64,000 nt of DNA from Otatea glauca. Its lineage: Eukaryota; Streptophyta; Magnoliopsida; Poales; Poaceae. This document shows, piece after piece, positions 22,830 through 33,704 of this stretch. Within the stretch, counting starts at the first letter, position 1. Each line of letters opens with the position of its first letter. The position numbers and the translations under genes are program-made. The stretch spans positions 6,448,001-6,512,000 of the forward strand of contig CM070723.1 in assembly GCA_036346275.1 (NCBI GenBank), read 5' to 3'. Under the pieces are notes generated by a model. It worked only from the letters and a program-made list of their open reading frames with translations, had not been told where the DNA came from and ran no database searches.

Positions 22830-24836
22830 GGATTGAGAAGACCGGGAGAGGAACAGGAGTCGAGCGATGTACAGGGGATGTGAACTGCGGGGTGATTCTG
22901 GGCCGTCGATGGCTCGTGCACGGCTGAGATTGCACCACCCGTTTTCCCCTCTGACTTCTGTGCTCCATTGAATCTTAAACAATTGATAAAAAGAAAAAAA
23001 AAGAGGATAAATACTATAGTTAGAGTTAGGGAATAAAAGAGGGTTAGGAAAAGGCCTTCGTCCTTGATTGCTACTAGGACCAAAGATCATCACTGAAAAG
23101 CTGGAAAAACAGCAATGGATATTGGATAGGGATGGTGTCCAAATTCAATTTTTTTGGGGGAGTTCAGCAAGCATTGAAGTGATGCACAAGAACTGAGCGT
23201 CAAATGTGCACAAAGGACCCTCTGGTCATGATCAAATATACCTGTTCAACAGCATTTCAGATTACTACATCTCTTCTATTTATTTACAAAGAATCAAGCG
23301 TAAAAAGGCGATGACAGTTCATTCAAGGAATAATTCAGGATTTGCCTTCTGTTTGCAAGCCATCGCCGGAGTCTGGCAGTGTCTGTGGGAGCAAATCCAT
23401 CAGTCGGTCGAAGAGTGAGCATCAGAGGCTCAAGACAATTGGCAGCTTCACATGCCAGAAAACAGAAGGAACAATCATATTTTTTGGATGCTTGTCCATT
23501 GTCGAAATCCACCCGAACTTCTACATTCGGCTTCTGCTGGCCGATCGGCATTCACTTGTTAGTTCCTTAGGCCTCTCTTTACCTTGCTTCAATTTTTCAC
23601 AGTTGGCAAAAAAGAAAAAAAAAAGTTGGATCTATACTACAATTCAATCCATCCAATTCTTCTGATGATTACTGCATTTCAGGGGAAGGAAAACAAAAAA
23701 AAATTGACTTATAAATTGTGCATCTTATAAACAAACAAGTGCAAGGAAATGTCCATGACATAGAATAGGGTCACAAGAAAAGAGGGATGGACAAGTGACT
23801 GAAGTGAGTTCATACGGAAATCAGAGGAATGACCTCAGAGACAATTGGTCATATCACTCACCTTTGGCATTTGCAAAGCCAAGAATCATACGGCACTTGC
23901 TATCTCAAGGCCTCATCATTAGGCCCATCACCAAAACATTTTCATATAACGGATGGATGTGTATAATTGGAATACACAGAACAACCACCTAGAACCTAAT
24001 AAGAGAACAAGATGCAGTATAAATCGTCTATCTTAAAATCTTCCCTCAAAAGAATTGGCACCCTCCAAAAGTTGTCTGCTCTCGGAAAGCATTGTATACA
24101 TGCAATAGATATGTATGAATCACATAAGGCTATGTATTTTCTCAACTGCACTGTATGAAATTGGGTGCAAGGTTAGTGGTTATCTAAAAATAAAATTGGT
24201 TTGATAAGTTATATTCGAAGGTAATCCTGCAAGTGATATTGAGTCGTTTCAGTAGTATGCCAATCGCTTTAGTAAAAAAATTCTGACCAATTCTCACGGG
24301 CAGGAGAGTTTCGATAAGGTCAGCAGCATCAAAGTCAATAAGAGCCTAAGATGTGACAACAACCCAATTATTTTTCAAAGAAGCCTGGATTACCTTGCAA
24401 ACAACGCCCTTCAACTAAAATCGTTAACAAACAAAAGAATAAATAGAGGGATTCTGACCATCACAGCAAAGGATCTCTTTGTAATTTTTACAAATCGAAA
24501 TAGGTAACCAATTTGTATGTTATAGAATAGATTAAAGTCGCGTTAAAAGAGTACGAATTCCACATGTCCTTTCCGCTCTAATTGGATAAATGGGGGTAAG
24601 GACCTGCTAAGCTCCTACTTTTTCATGTACTAGTCATGTGCCCGTGCGTTGCAACGAAAACTCAATTTGCGACCAAAAAATTATTTGCAAAGAGCACTAA
24701 TCCTGTCTGAATGATACTGTTCACTCTGAATGTGCAATGGTTGAATGTTTAAATCAATTCATTAAATCATAAAAATTTCGCGCACTGGTGAGTCGCCACC
24801 GTCCGCGTGCTTCTTATTAAATCATAAAAATTCTCT
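22830..24836. other. Intergenic region, no gene recognised
   Basis: Only short frames. The longest, on minus at 23551-23294 (85 residues), has no family I know. The remainder is AT-rich. A word common in grass genomes (tgtgcccgtgcgttgcaacg) occurs near 24640 but I cannot assign it to an element. A direct duplication of attaaatcataaaaatt occurs just before the copia fragment (about 24764 and 24814). Confidence 0.3.
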
Positions 24837-24906
24837 GGATGAACCGCCGGCCGCCATAGCAGATCCTCCTCCATCCACCTCTGCAGCACCACCGACATTT
24901 CGCCAA

Positions 24907-26427
24907 ATGCTCACCCGGTCTCAGGCTGCCGACAACCCCTCCTCGGAATTCTTCTCCTCGACGGCCAAAGATGATCATATCTCTGCGCCGTCCCAACCAA
25001 CTATCGCAGCAAGACTCGCCGATGAAAATTGGCGCGCCGCCATGGCGCACGAATACAAGGCCCTCAAGGACAACCGGACTTGGCGTCCTGCCTCGCCCAC
25101 CAGTGCCAACATCGTCTCCGCAAATGGGTCTTCAAACACAAGTTTCACTCGATGGCCGCCTCGCCGCTACAAAGCCCGCCGGGTTGTCCGCGGTTTTTCC
25201 CAAAGAACACGGTATTGACTACGCCGAGACTTTTAGCCCGGTGGTCAAACCGCCACTATTCGCACCGTCCTCGCCATCGCCACGCCCCGCCTCGGCCGAT
25301 TCACGACAGACGCCAAGAATGCCTTCCTCAACGGCACACTTGACAAGACAGCATCGCCAGCACCCTCCGGCTTTGTGGACTCGGTTAACCCCAATCATGT
25401 GTGTCTTCCCGAAATCCTCTATGGCTTAAAGCGCTCCACGGCGTGGTATCAACGATTTGCCATGTTCATCCGCCACCGGCTTCGCGCTTCCTCCTCCGAC
25501 ACGCCCTGTTTGTTCTCAAACAAGGAAACGACTGCTTACCTATCATGCAGACGTCGACGACATCGTCCTCACCACCTCCTCTCGCCTATTTCTTGAGCGC
25601 CTGATCAGCCAGCTGCGCTCGGAGTTCGCCATGACGGACCTGGGTGCCCTACACTACTTCTCGGCATCTCCGCTACTACTTCGTCGACGGTGCGCTTCTC
25701 GCCTCAACGGCAATATGCTGTTGATCTTCTACGACGAGCTGGCATGTCTGACTGTCATCCCACCACTACACCTGTGGACACTCATGCTAAGCTTTCCAGC
25801 CTCGACGGCCCCCCTGTTGCCGATCCGTCAGAGTACCGGAGCCTTGCAGGAGCATTACAGTACTTAACGCTCACCCGTCCAGATTTGGCATATGCCGTAC
25901 AGCAGGTATGCCTCTTCATGCATGACCCGCGGGAGCCTCATCTCGCGCTCATCAAACGCATCCTGCGATATGTCAAAGGCACCCTTCCCGCTGGTCTTCA
26001 AATCAGTCGCTCGCCAGTAACTTCCCTCACAGCATACTCTGACGCCGACTGGGCTGGCTGTCCAGATTCTCGTCGATCTACTTCAGGCTACTGCGTCTTC
26101 CTCGGCGACAATCTTGTGTCTTGGTCATCCAAACGCCAGACTACGGTCTCCCGCTCCAGTGCAGAGGCTGAGTACCGAGCTGTTGCCCATGCCGTCGCAG
26201 AGTGTTGCTGGCTTCGGCACCTCCTTCAAGACCTTCATGTTCCCCTTATTTCGGCCACTGTGGTTTACTGCAACAACGTTAGCGCCGTCTACCTGTCTAC
26301 AAACCCAGTTCAACATCGACGGACCAAGCACATCGAGATTGATATTCACTTCATCCGCGAAAAGGTCTCCCTCGGCGAGGTCCGCGTCTTGCACGCCCCG
26401 TCCTCTCATCGATTCGCGACATCATGA
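24907..26427 (+). pseudogene. Copia family C reverse transcriptase/RNase H remnant
   Basis: RT fragments jump between frames: LTRSQA at 24907, RYKARRVVRGFSQRT near 25168, YAETFSPVVKP near 25216, VDDIVLTT near 25550. From 25690 to 26427 one 245-residue frame covers the end of RT and RNase H, with GALQYLTLTRPDLAYAVQQ and SSAEAEYRAVAHAVAECCWL. The RNase H DN dyad appears as NN (YCNNVSAVYL). Several lesions fall where CAG or CTG would be expected, for instance aagcgctcc near 25430. It should not make a working enzyme. Confidence 0.85.
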
Positions 26428-26510
26428 CTAAGGGTCCGCAAACACACGGCTATTCCAGAATTTCGATCCGATCTTTGCGTCCAGAATCTTGCCACGCGAT
26501 CATGCAAGGG

Positions 26511-26708
26511 TATTAGAGAATTTGTTATACTTTCCTAGTATAGCTTATTCCTTTCCCTTTATAGCTCCTCTAATTAAGCTTCTATCCTTGTTTATACTTT
26601 CCTAGTATAGCTCCTCTAATTGAGGCTCTGTAATCTCTCCCCTTTGGGCTATTTATGGATTACCACCCCTGCCTTATGGCTTAGAGGTGATTGCTCCACT
26701 TTCCTACA
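26511..26708 (+). repeat. Probable 3' LTR of copia family C
   Basis: Starts TATTAGAGAATTTG (a TG-to-TA change from the usual TGTTAGAG) and ends TTTCCTACA. It contains two direct copies of a tatactttcctagtatagct block (about 26527 and 26598). Position just after the RNase H end supports the call; the matching 5' LTR is absent. Confidence 0.55.
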
Positions 26709-26990
26709 CTTCTGATCAGTTGGTGGCGCGGCTCAATTTGGCTCTAGCGTTTTTCCAATGTGGGGTAAATACACCGGTTTGTTTGGTGCGTGCCGAAACG
26801 GCACTGGATGAGCCAACCGAAAACGCAAAATCTCACAGCCCATAGAGCCCTACCGATCGTCATCCCACCCTTTCCCAAGTCCGCGAGGCCGCAAGCACCA
26901 GCCCGCAAAAAAATCCACTCTAAACGCAATGCTTCCAGCTTCCGACTCGACTGCTGCAACTCCCGAACCCTAAGTAATCCCCTGCTCACT

Positions 26991-27483
26991 ATGACGTCGC
27001 CCTACGACCGGGTGGACGACGCACCGTCGTCGCATGGCGGGGCCGGCGCGTACGACCCAAGCTACATGCCGGACTCGGTGAAGACGTTCGTCATGCACCT
27101 GTACCGGTACATCCACGACAAGAACATCTACAAGATCTACCAGATGTACGAGGGCGGCTTCCAGCGCCTCTCCGATCGCCTCTTCCGCGATGCACCCTGG
27201 CCCTCCGCCGAGGCCGTCGCTCCCTACTGCGATGGCGACCACATCTTCCTCCTCTACCGCGAGCTCTGGTACCGCCACGCCTACACGCGCCTATGCCCGC
27301 TAACCGCCAACCACCGCACTGATCGAGTCATGGAACAACTATTGCGACGTCTTCAGCGCCATCCTCCACGGCGTCGTCAATATGCAGCTTCCCAACCAGT
27401 GGCTCTGGGATGGTCGATGAGTTCGTGTATCAGTTCCAGAGCTATTGCCAGTATCGCGCCAGTAACTCAAGCAGTTCGACAAG
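26991..27483 (+). pseudogene. Truncated eIF3 subunit L (eIF3l) 5' fragment
   Basis: From an ATG at 26991 the frame reads close to the N-terminus of plant eIF3l, with VKTFVMHLYRYIHDKNIYKI, YEGGFQRLSDRLFRDAPWPS and YRELWYRHAYTRL. A shift near 27330 moves the match to another frame (NNYCDVFSAILHGVVNMQLP), and a second shift at about 27412 moves it again (MVDEFVYQFQSYCQYRA). An internal stretch is then missing before a QLKQFDK-like end and a donor-like GACAAG|GTAAAA at 27483. No further eIF3l exons follow before the hAT insertion at 27866. Introns of the parent are not processed out here, so this looks like a truncated genomic duplicate, not a retrocopy. eIF3l is a subunit of translation initiation factor 3. 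Confidence 0.8.
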
Positions 27484-27857
27484 GTAAAACGTTCATACAT
27501 CCTAATTAATTCTGTTAGTTTCTTTTCTAACGTCAAGTCGAGATCGATGCGGCTAACGTTTTAAACTAAACCGATTCAAAATTTTGAAAATTTGTTGGCC
27601 AGATAAACTGCAAACTATGTAACAATCTCCTTCCATCTCAACCATTCGTGCTAGATCCAACAGATCAGCTGCTCTGGAGGAGAACAGACCGCCACCAATT
27701 CCTAATTAGAAGTAGCAGAGATACAATCTGGTCCCTTCGATTACTATAAAGAAGAAACCAATCCAGAATATGATAGTATGTATAGGAGAAGTCCAATTTA
27801 CCCACTGAACTTCAGTGTTGCAACCACTTAACCCTCTAAACTAAAAAACCGGATATC
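27484..27857. other. Region between eIF3l fragment and hAT element
   Basis: No coding signal. The last 75 bases (tccaatttacccactgaacttc ... accctctaaactaa) resemble a repeat common in grass genomes that continues on the far side of the hAT element at 29369, so that repeat was probably the insertion target. Confidence 0.4.
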
Positions 27858-27865
27858 ATACCCCT

Positions 27866-29360
27866 CAAGGTTTCAAATTTCGGTTTCGGAATAAATTTCG
27901 CATTGGGTCGGATAACGAAATTTCGGCGAAATTTCGAAATTTCAGAATTATTTCGGACAAAATTTGAATTTGAAAATTCAAATCCGGTCCAATCCGAAAA
28001 AAAAACCGAAATTCGACGAAAAACCCAAATTTCAAGTGAAATATCCAAATTTGGGTTTTTGCACTAGTTGAAAAGTGGTCTAAACGTTATCGAAAAATTT
28101 TGAAATGTTTTTTGGAGGTTCCTGACACAATGCTGATGTTCTCACAAAAATTTCAGCTGATTACCACACATGAGGAATTTTTAAAAATTCAGAGAGTGGT
28201 ACTGTCCTGATAAAACACTGATCGACAAGTTTGATCGGAATGGAAAATGGTACAAATCAAGTTATAAACTGTTGAAATTTTTTGTGAATGGTTATGATCC
28301 ATAACTAATGTTCTCATAAAAATTTCAGCTGATTATCACATGTGAGGAATTTTTAAAAATTCGGAGAGTGGCGCTATCCTGATAGAACACTGACCGACAA
28401 GTTTGATCCGAATGGAAAATGATACAAATGAAGTTAGAAACTGTTGAAATTTTTTGTGCATGGTTATGATGTATCTATAATTCTCTCATAAAATTTTCAG
28501 ATGATGATCAAATTGTATGAATTTTTAAAAATTCGAACAGTACTACTGCCATGTTAAAAAGCTTACCGACAAACTTGAATAAAATGAAAAATTATGTAAA
28601 CCATAATTTTTTTTGAAAATTTTAAAGAATGGTGATAAGGAATTTCTTAATATCCCATAAAAATTGTGATTCACGATCACACTCCAGTGAATTTATAAAA
28701 TTCTTACAAGGCACAGTACCATTTATGTTCTTTTCTTTTTTATTTTTGAAATATAATATAACAAACGAAGTTCAATGCTTACATAGATTTGATTTACCAA
28801 ACAAACAAAGTTTAAATTTTTTGAAAAATTTATATAATGTTACTGAGTCAATTATTAATCTCTCAAAAAAAATTTAGATCATAATCACACTCAAGAAAAT
28901 TTATAAAATTCTGACAATATAACTGTCCCAATTATGTTCATTCTGTTTTTGATTTTTTAAAGATAACAAATGAAGTTAAATTATTTTGAATTTTTTTATG
29001 TATGATCCTAATCTACTAATTATAGTACCATAAAATTTTCAGATTATTATAATGCTTGTACAATTTTATAAAAATCTGACAGTGTTTCTGCCAAAATTTT
29101 AAAATGTTTAAAAAATTATATTTTTCAACAAATTTTCATAGGAGATGACTTTCCTAAAGGTTATTGGACCAAATCTGGCCCTAAAACTTTTTAAAACCGG
29201 CCAAAAAAAACACGAAAATTTGGCGAAATTTCGCCCAAAAAAACGGAATTTCGGATTTTTACTGTAGCAATTTCAAATTTTTTTTAAAATTTTTCCCGGC
29301 CGGTACTTGAGATCTCGGGGTGATCCGAAATCCGAAATTTCGCCGAAATTTTGAACCTTG
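27866..29360. mobile_element. Non-autonomous hAT-type element, 1.5 kb
   Basis: A very AT-rich 1495-bp element with inverted ends CAAGGTTTCAAATTTCGG and CAAGGTTCAAAATTTCGGCG (right end reverse-complemented). It is flanked by a perfect 8-bp duplication atacccct at 27858-27865 and 29361-29368, diagnostic of hAT. No open frame of note. It belongs to the same family as 7193-8679. Tandem-like internal similarity is visible between about 28130-28230, 28310-28410 and 28490-28560. Confidence 0.85.
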
Positions 29361-29368
29361 ATACCCCT

Positions 29369-29804
29369 GCCCATCTAAAACCGGTGCAAATAACCCCCCT
29401 AGGTTTTGAAGGCAGTTTTGCCACGGTGGATGACGTTGATGGGGTGGTTACTCAATAAATAAAATGTATTAAAAAACACTTACACCATAGGCCCCACGTG
29501 TCAACGAGAACCCCTTCTTCCTCCTCTCCAATTCTTCCCCTCCTTTCCCTTCCTCACCGCCATTGTCGATCCAACTTTGATTCTAAGGCTTCCCCAAGCT
29601 TGAGCTCCTCTTCCCCCATGTCCGACTCCGCCTACAGTTGGCCCAACTCTGCACAGACAAAGAGTGCCGCCAAAGATATCGAGATCAATAGGCAGCAGGA
29701 CCACCGCCGATGGTGTGCTGCATGCTAGCTCCATCTTCCAGTTCGGTCTAAAGCACGAACACGCTTGATGACAATCCGTTGGACGTCATCACTAGCAATG
29801 TCCA
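29369..29804. other. Repeat remnant and CT-rich region
   Basis: Continues the interrupted repeat from 27857 for about 100 bases, then a CT-rich stretch with overlapping short frames on both strands (about 29498-29734). None is recognised. Confidence 0.3.
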
Positions 29805-30235
29805 TCAAGTGGGTATACGGTTGTCTTGTACGTTGGCGTGCTTACCCCATGGAGAGCCCGAGGTCTGGCTTGCAATGGTGTGTCTTGAGAGGAGAGTCCA
29901 TTGTCCATCTTATGGAAATTCCACCCGCAGTAAAAGTACTTTTCTCCACGGAATTCCATCTTAGGAAGGAATCGATGAGAATCTGTTTACCCACGGTTGT
30001 CATGTACGTCGATGTGCTACCCCTGGAGGATCCAACGTCTGACGTGCACCTGCATGGACTGAGAGATACCCAGATATCCATCTTTTAATTGTTCCACCCC
30101 ATGGTAAAAATACGGACTTACCATCTTTTCCTCATGAAAAGCACGAGGATCACGAAGAAAACCCATGGGAAGTCGCTTACCCACGGCTGTCTTGTACGTT
30201 GGCATGATACTCCCTGGAGGGCCCGACATCATAGA
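29805..30235. repeat. Diverged tandem repeat, period about 180-190 bp
   Basis: The block taccc(a)cgg(c/t)tgtc(t/a)tgtacgt.g, followed by a GC-richer stretch with ggagggcccgac, occurs at about 29808, 29987 and 30176. The sequence between copies is also alignable (atccatctt..., ttccac...). On minus the copies read a related peptide (TYKTAVGK, TYMTTVGK) in shifting frames, so a decayed coding repeat is possible. Confidence 0.55.
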
Positions 30236-30827
30236 CCAAGCTTTGAGGCCTAATATGTCCTACGGCACTTGCAATATATGAGGTTTCCTCCTTCGGCAGA
30301 ACAAGGTCAAAAGACAACAATGGAGTTACAGGGACTCAGGGAGAAGTTTCAAAACAGGCAAGATGGAATAACTTCAATCTATGCAACATATTTAACTACA
30401 AATGATGCGAACAAATTGGACTTGGAGACAAATTAAAATTCTGAAATATAAAAAGCCTTCTAAGGTTGTTGAATTAAAATGACTTATACCAGAAAGTTAT
30501 CTAAGATGGAACCAAAAAGAATATTATCTGCATCTTACTATCAGCCTTAGCAACCTTGTTTCTTGGTTACACTCTCTCTGAGTGATCTGAGTTTGACCAT
30601 TATTTCATTGGATATTCTAGAAAGGAGGTGGCAGAACAAACACTTCATCTTTGATTCACTATAACAGTTATGAACACACACGCTTTAAATGGTGATACTC
30701 TCTCTACGGTATAATCTGAGAAGCCAATATTGTGGCAGAGTAACTATTGTACATCACCATTTTCTTGTACAAAACTGGAGTTTGGTCTGTATTGTCTATT
30801 CCATTCAGGTGGTATAATTTCCTGCTA
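30236..30827. other. 3' flank of HPPK/DHPS gene
   Basis: AT-rich with no coding signal; probably the 3' UTR and downstream region of the minus-strand gene ending at 30828. Confidence 0.4.
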
Positions 30828-32502
30828 TCAGCTTCTGCCCTTACGCAATGCATCACAGACCTTTACAGCATCCACACCATATCCAACATTATGGACCCTT
30901 ACTATATTAGCACCGTTCAAAATCCCAGCTGTAGCAGCTGCAACAGTAGCAACATCTCTCTCAACTGGATTTGCACGATTGCATATTTCACCTAAAAATC
31001 TTTTCCTTGAGGGTCCAAGTAATATTGGCACACGTGAAGCACCTAAACTAATCTTACCCAACTCTCTTCTAATGGGTTCCAAGCCCATGATTACTTCAAG
31101 GTTATGTTTGGATTTCTTGGAGAACCCAATGCCAGGATCAAGAACAATTCTCCACAAAGGAATCCCAGACAACTCTGCTTCTCTCACCCGTGCATATAGC
31201 TCAGAAGCAACTTCCTTGCAGACATCAACATACTGTAAATTCTGTTCACTTTGCATGGTTGATGGATCTCCCCTCATGTGCATGGCAACATATGGAACTC
31301 CAAGTTCAGCTACAACTTTAAGAATTCTTGGGTCAAGCTGTCCACTGGATACATCATTAATCAAGTGGACTCCTCTTTTCACAGCTTCAGTAGCGACTTC
31401 TGCGTAGAATGTATCCACTGAGATCAACTTCCCTTCCATCTCAGGAATTTTTGTGATTGCATGCAGAACAGGAACCAATCTCTCAAGCTCTTCGTTTGCA
31501 GATAATCTTCTTGCAAATGGCCTCGTGGATTGAGCACCAATATCAATGATGTCTGCACCTTCTGAGATTAATAGCTTGGCCTGAGATATGGCAGCATCTA
31601 CTTCTTGAAACTTACCTCCATCACTAAAGCTGTCTGGTGTCAGATTAAGCACCCCCATGACGAGGGTTCTCTCACACCAATCCAACAGACAATTTCCAAC
31701 AGGTAATACCCTTTTGATAACTTCTGTTCCAATTATAGATTCACCCCCAAGTTTACTCCACAATTCAAAGAACCCACCACTGCATTTCGAGAGAGAGTGC
31801 CAACTTGTTTCCATACCATCATCAGCCGATGAACCTAGAAGGTCAACAAGAGGAGCTAAAACAAATGGTCTCTCGTGGATGCGTTCATGTGGCACGATTA
31901 GAGTCTCAGTATTGATCTGGGAATTACCATATAGAAGAATGTCTAGATCAATTGGTCTTGGACCATACCTAATTCCACCAGCACGCCCTATATCCTTCTC
32001 AATTTCTTTTAGCTGCTTAAGCAACTCATGAGGTCCCAGTTTAGTTGTGCCCCTAACAGCAGAGTTCAGGAAACGCGGTTGATCGGTCACATAAGCAGGG
32101 GCAGTCTCATACAAGCATGCGTGCCTAGTGATGTTTATGCCCGAGTTTCTCATCAGCTGCAATGCTCGGTCGAATGTACTGATCCTATCCCCCACATTGC
32201 TTCCCAGAGCAATCACAATCTCATGGTCAACGGAACTTCCACCAAGCGAACATCGCGCAAATGAGCGAGCCCTGAATGGAATAACATGTCTGGATGCTTG
32301 GCTTGAGAAGCTGACAGAACGCCTAAGATCAAATACTGTTAACATACAATATATTAAGTTAGAACTGTTCTTGATTGAAAAGAGTAAGCGGTACAACAAA
32401 CGTGATAACAGTACCTGAAAGCGTATCCGACGCCGCTGGCCCTCCGCAGTAGTTATTGGCAACCGAATACATCTTCCTGAGCGACTCCTTGGCGTGGAGC
32501 AT
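30828..32502 (-). CDS. mitHPPK/DHPS: Bifunctional HPPK/DHPS, folate synthesis, mitochondrial type
   Basis: Two exons on minus, 32415-32502 and 30828-32335, give 531 residues. Residues about 70-215 are 6-hydroxymethyl-dihydropterin pyrophosphokinase (IALGSNVGDR near the start, RPIDLDILLYG). Residues about 250-520 are dihydropteroate synthase (MGVLNLTPDSFSDGG, GADIIDIGAQSTRP, DPGIGF, LLGPSRKRFLG). The fused enzyme adds pyrophosphate to the pterin and then condenses it with p-aminobenzoate, the last pterin-side steps to dihydropteroate, in plant mitochondria (family knowledge). The 79-nt intron has GTACTG and TTAACAG borders; splicing it gives the start MLHAKESLRKMYSV and a basic, serine-rich leader fitting a mitochondrial presequence. 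Read through unspliced, another ATG at 32462 stays open into exon 2. Motifs are intact throughout. A Dart-like transposon lies about 430 bp upstream. Confidence 0.95.
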
Positions 32503-32934
32503 TGTAGAGCATATGAGAGCCAAGAAAGCTAGCGCTTGTTGAAAATAAGCGTAGCCCTGTAAGATCCCCTCACACGAGCATCAAAGCAGTTGGAAATCAG
32601 GTCTCCGCTGTTTAAAACTGTAAATCCTGTATCACATCTAGTTCTCGTCGTGCAGAGAAACCACCGTGATTGGCTCTCTGCAGAAGTAAACGAGCTCCCC
32701 ACGTTACAGATAGATCTGCAAAGCAAATGGGGCGTGCTCCTACGTTCGGTCGAGCCAAAGTGCCAAATCCGCGGCGTAGCGAAGGTTGGAGGAGAGATAG
32801 AGAGACGCGTACCCGGGGTAGCCGTCGCCGGCCGTGCCAGTCCGCCCAGACGAGCGGCGGAAGAGCGGTTGGTGAGGGGGGAAGGGAGATGCGGCGAGAG
32901 GGAGGACGGCTGCTGGGTTCGGCCGTCGTCTTAG
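32503..32934. other. 5' region of HPPK/DHPS gene
   Basis: GC-rich towards 32930, with no supported gene; likely 5' UTR and promoter. A second ATG (32510-32512, minus) lies ten bases upstream of the chosen start, out of frame. Confidence 0.4.
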
Positions 32935-33486
32935 TAAGGTGGCCAAACGGGCCGCACGGCACGGCCCGGCCCGTTTAATGGGCGGCATGGTCCGTTTAGG
33001 CCCAGCTACTAAACAGGCCATGCCGTGTCGGCCCACGTGCCGAGATGGCGGTCTAGGCACGGCCCGGTCCTTCGCGGGCCTAACGGGCCGGGTCGGCCCG
33101 GTAGCCCGTTACCGTAAAAAAAAATAAAAAAAAACAGAAAAAAAATTAGTAAAGTATGAAAAAAATGCAAAAAAAAGAGAAAATCAGAAAAAATAGGAAA
33201 AATTTAGAATAATTAGAAAAACTCGAAGTATTTAGATTATTTTTGAATTTTTTAATACTCCAACGGCTAATATTTTTAAACTAAACGCTAAACGCCATGC
33301 CGTCGTAATCGTCTTGCGTCAAGAATGGGCCGTCTTGCGTCGTCGGTGTCTTGGCCAAGCACGGCTGCGGGCTCGCGAGCCGTCTTGCACGACCCGTTTA
33401 CAATCGGGTCGTGCCGTGCTCGGACCGGGCCCACAGTTCCGTGCCGCGGGCCGGCCCATTTAGCCCGGCCCGTTTGGCCACCTCTA
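32935..33486. mobile_element. Dart/nDart-like non-autonomous hAT element
   Basis: The right end, reverse-complemented, reads TAGAGGTGGCCAAACGGGC, identical to the 19-bp terminal repeat of rice Dart/nDart1 as I know it. The left end reads TAAGGTGGCCAAACGGGC, one base short. Subterminal sequence is rich in GGCCCGG and CGGGCC words in both orientations. The middle (about 33110-33260) is AT-rich. Length 552 bp is close to known nDart1 copies. No clean 8-bp duplication is visible. Confidence 0.8.
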
Positions 33487-33704
33487 AGTTACGGGCTACC
33501 GCAACTACCGGTCCGTGTCCTGCCGACTGAACGGGGCGGATTTCTGGCTTGGACAGGTTTGGGCCGGGCCGCCCCGAATTGTAGGCGACGCACTTCGTCC
33601 AGTGTAGCAGTCTAGCAGCATCCCAAAAGCCGGCGCGACGAGACGAACGTGCCGTGTGTGACGGACAAGCGGGTAGGTGCGCCGTGCCGTGCCGAGATCG
33701 TCGG
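33487..33704. other. Short intergenic interval between two hAT-like elements
   Basis: GC-rich, no recognised gene. Confidence 0.3.

Larger units (their letters stand above)
24837..26708 (+). mobile_element. Ty1/copia fragment, family C (RT, RNase H, 3' LTR)
   Basis: A 5'-truncated element. The first readable part is a proline-rich lead into a LTRSQA motif, the usual start of the RT region in one group of plant copia elements. RT and RNase H follow, then a short LTR. Gag, protease and integrase are missing. It differs in sequence and GC content from families A and B. Confidence 0.85.

Noticed and set aside
24630..24660. Conserved grass word tgtgcccgtgcgttgcaacg as an element end
   Set aside because: I recognise the word as recurrent in grass genomes but could not find a matching second end or a target duplication, so no element is called.
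32336..32462. The 544-residue HPPK/DHPS frame starting at 32462
   Set aside because: It reads through a 79-nt stretch with good intron borders; the spliced form with the start at 32502 gives a more convincing leader. Kept only as an intron-retention hypothesis.
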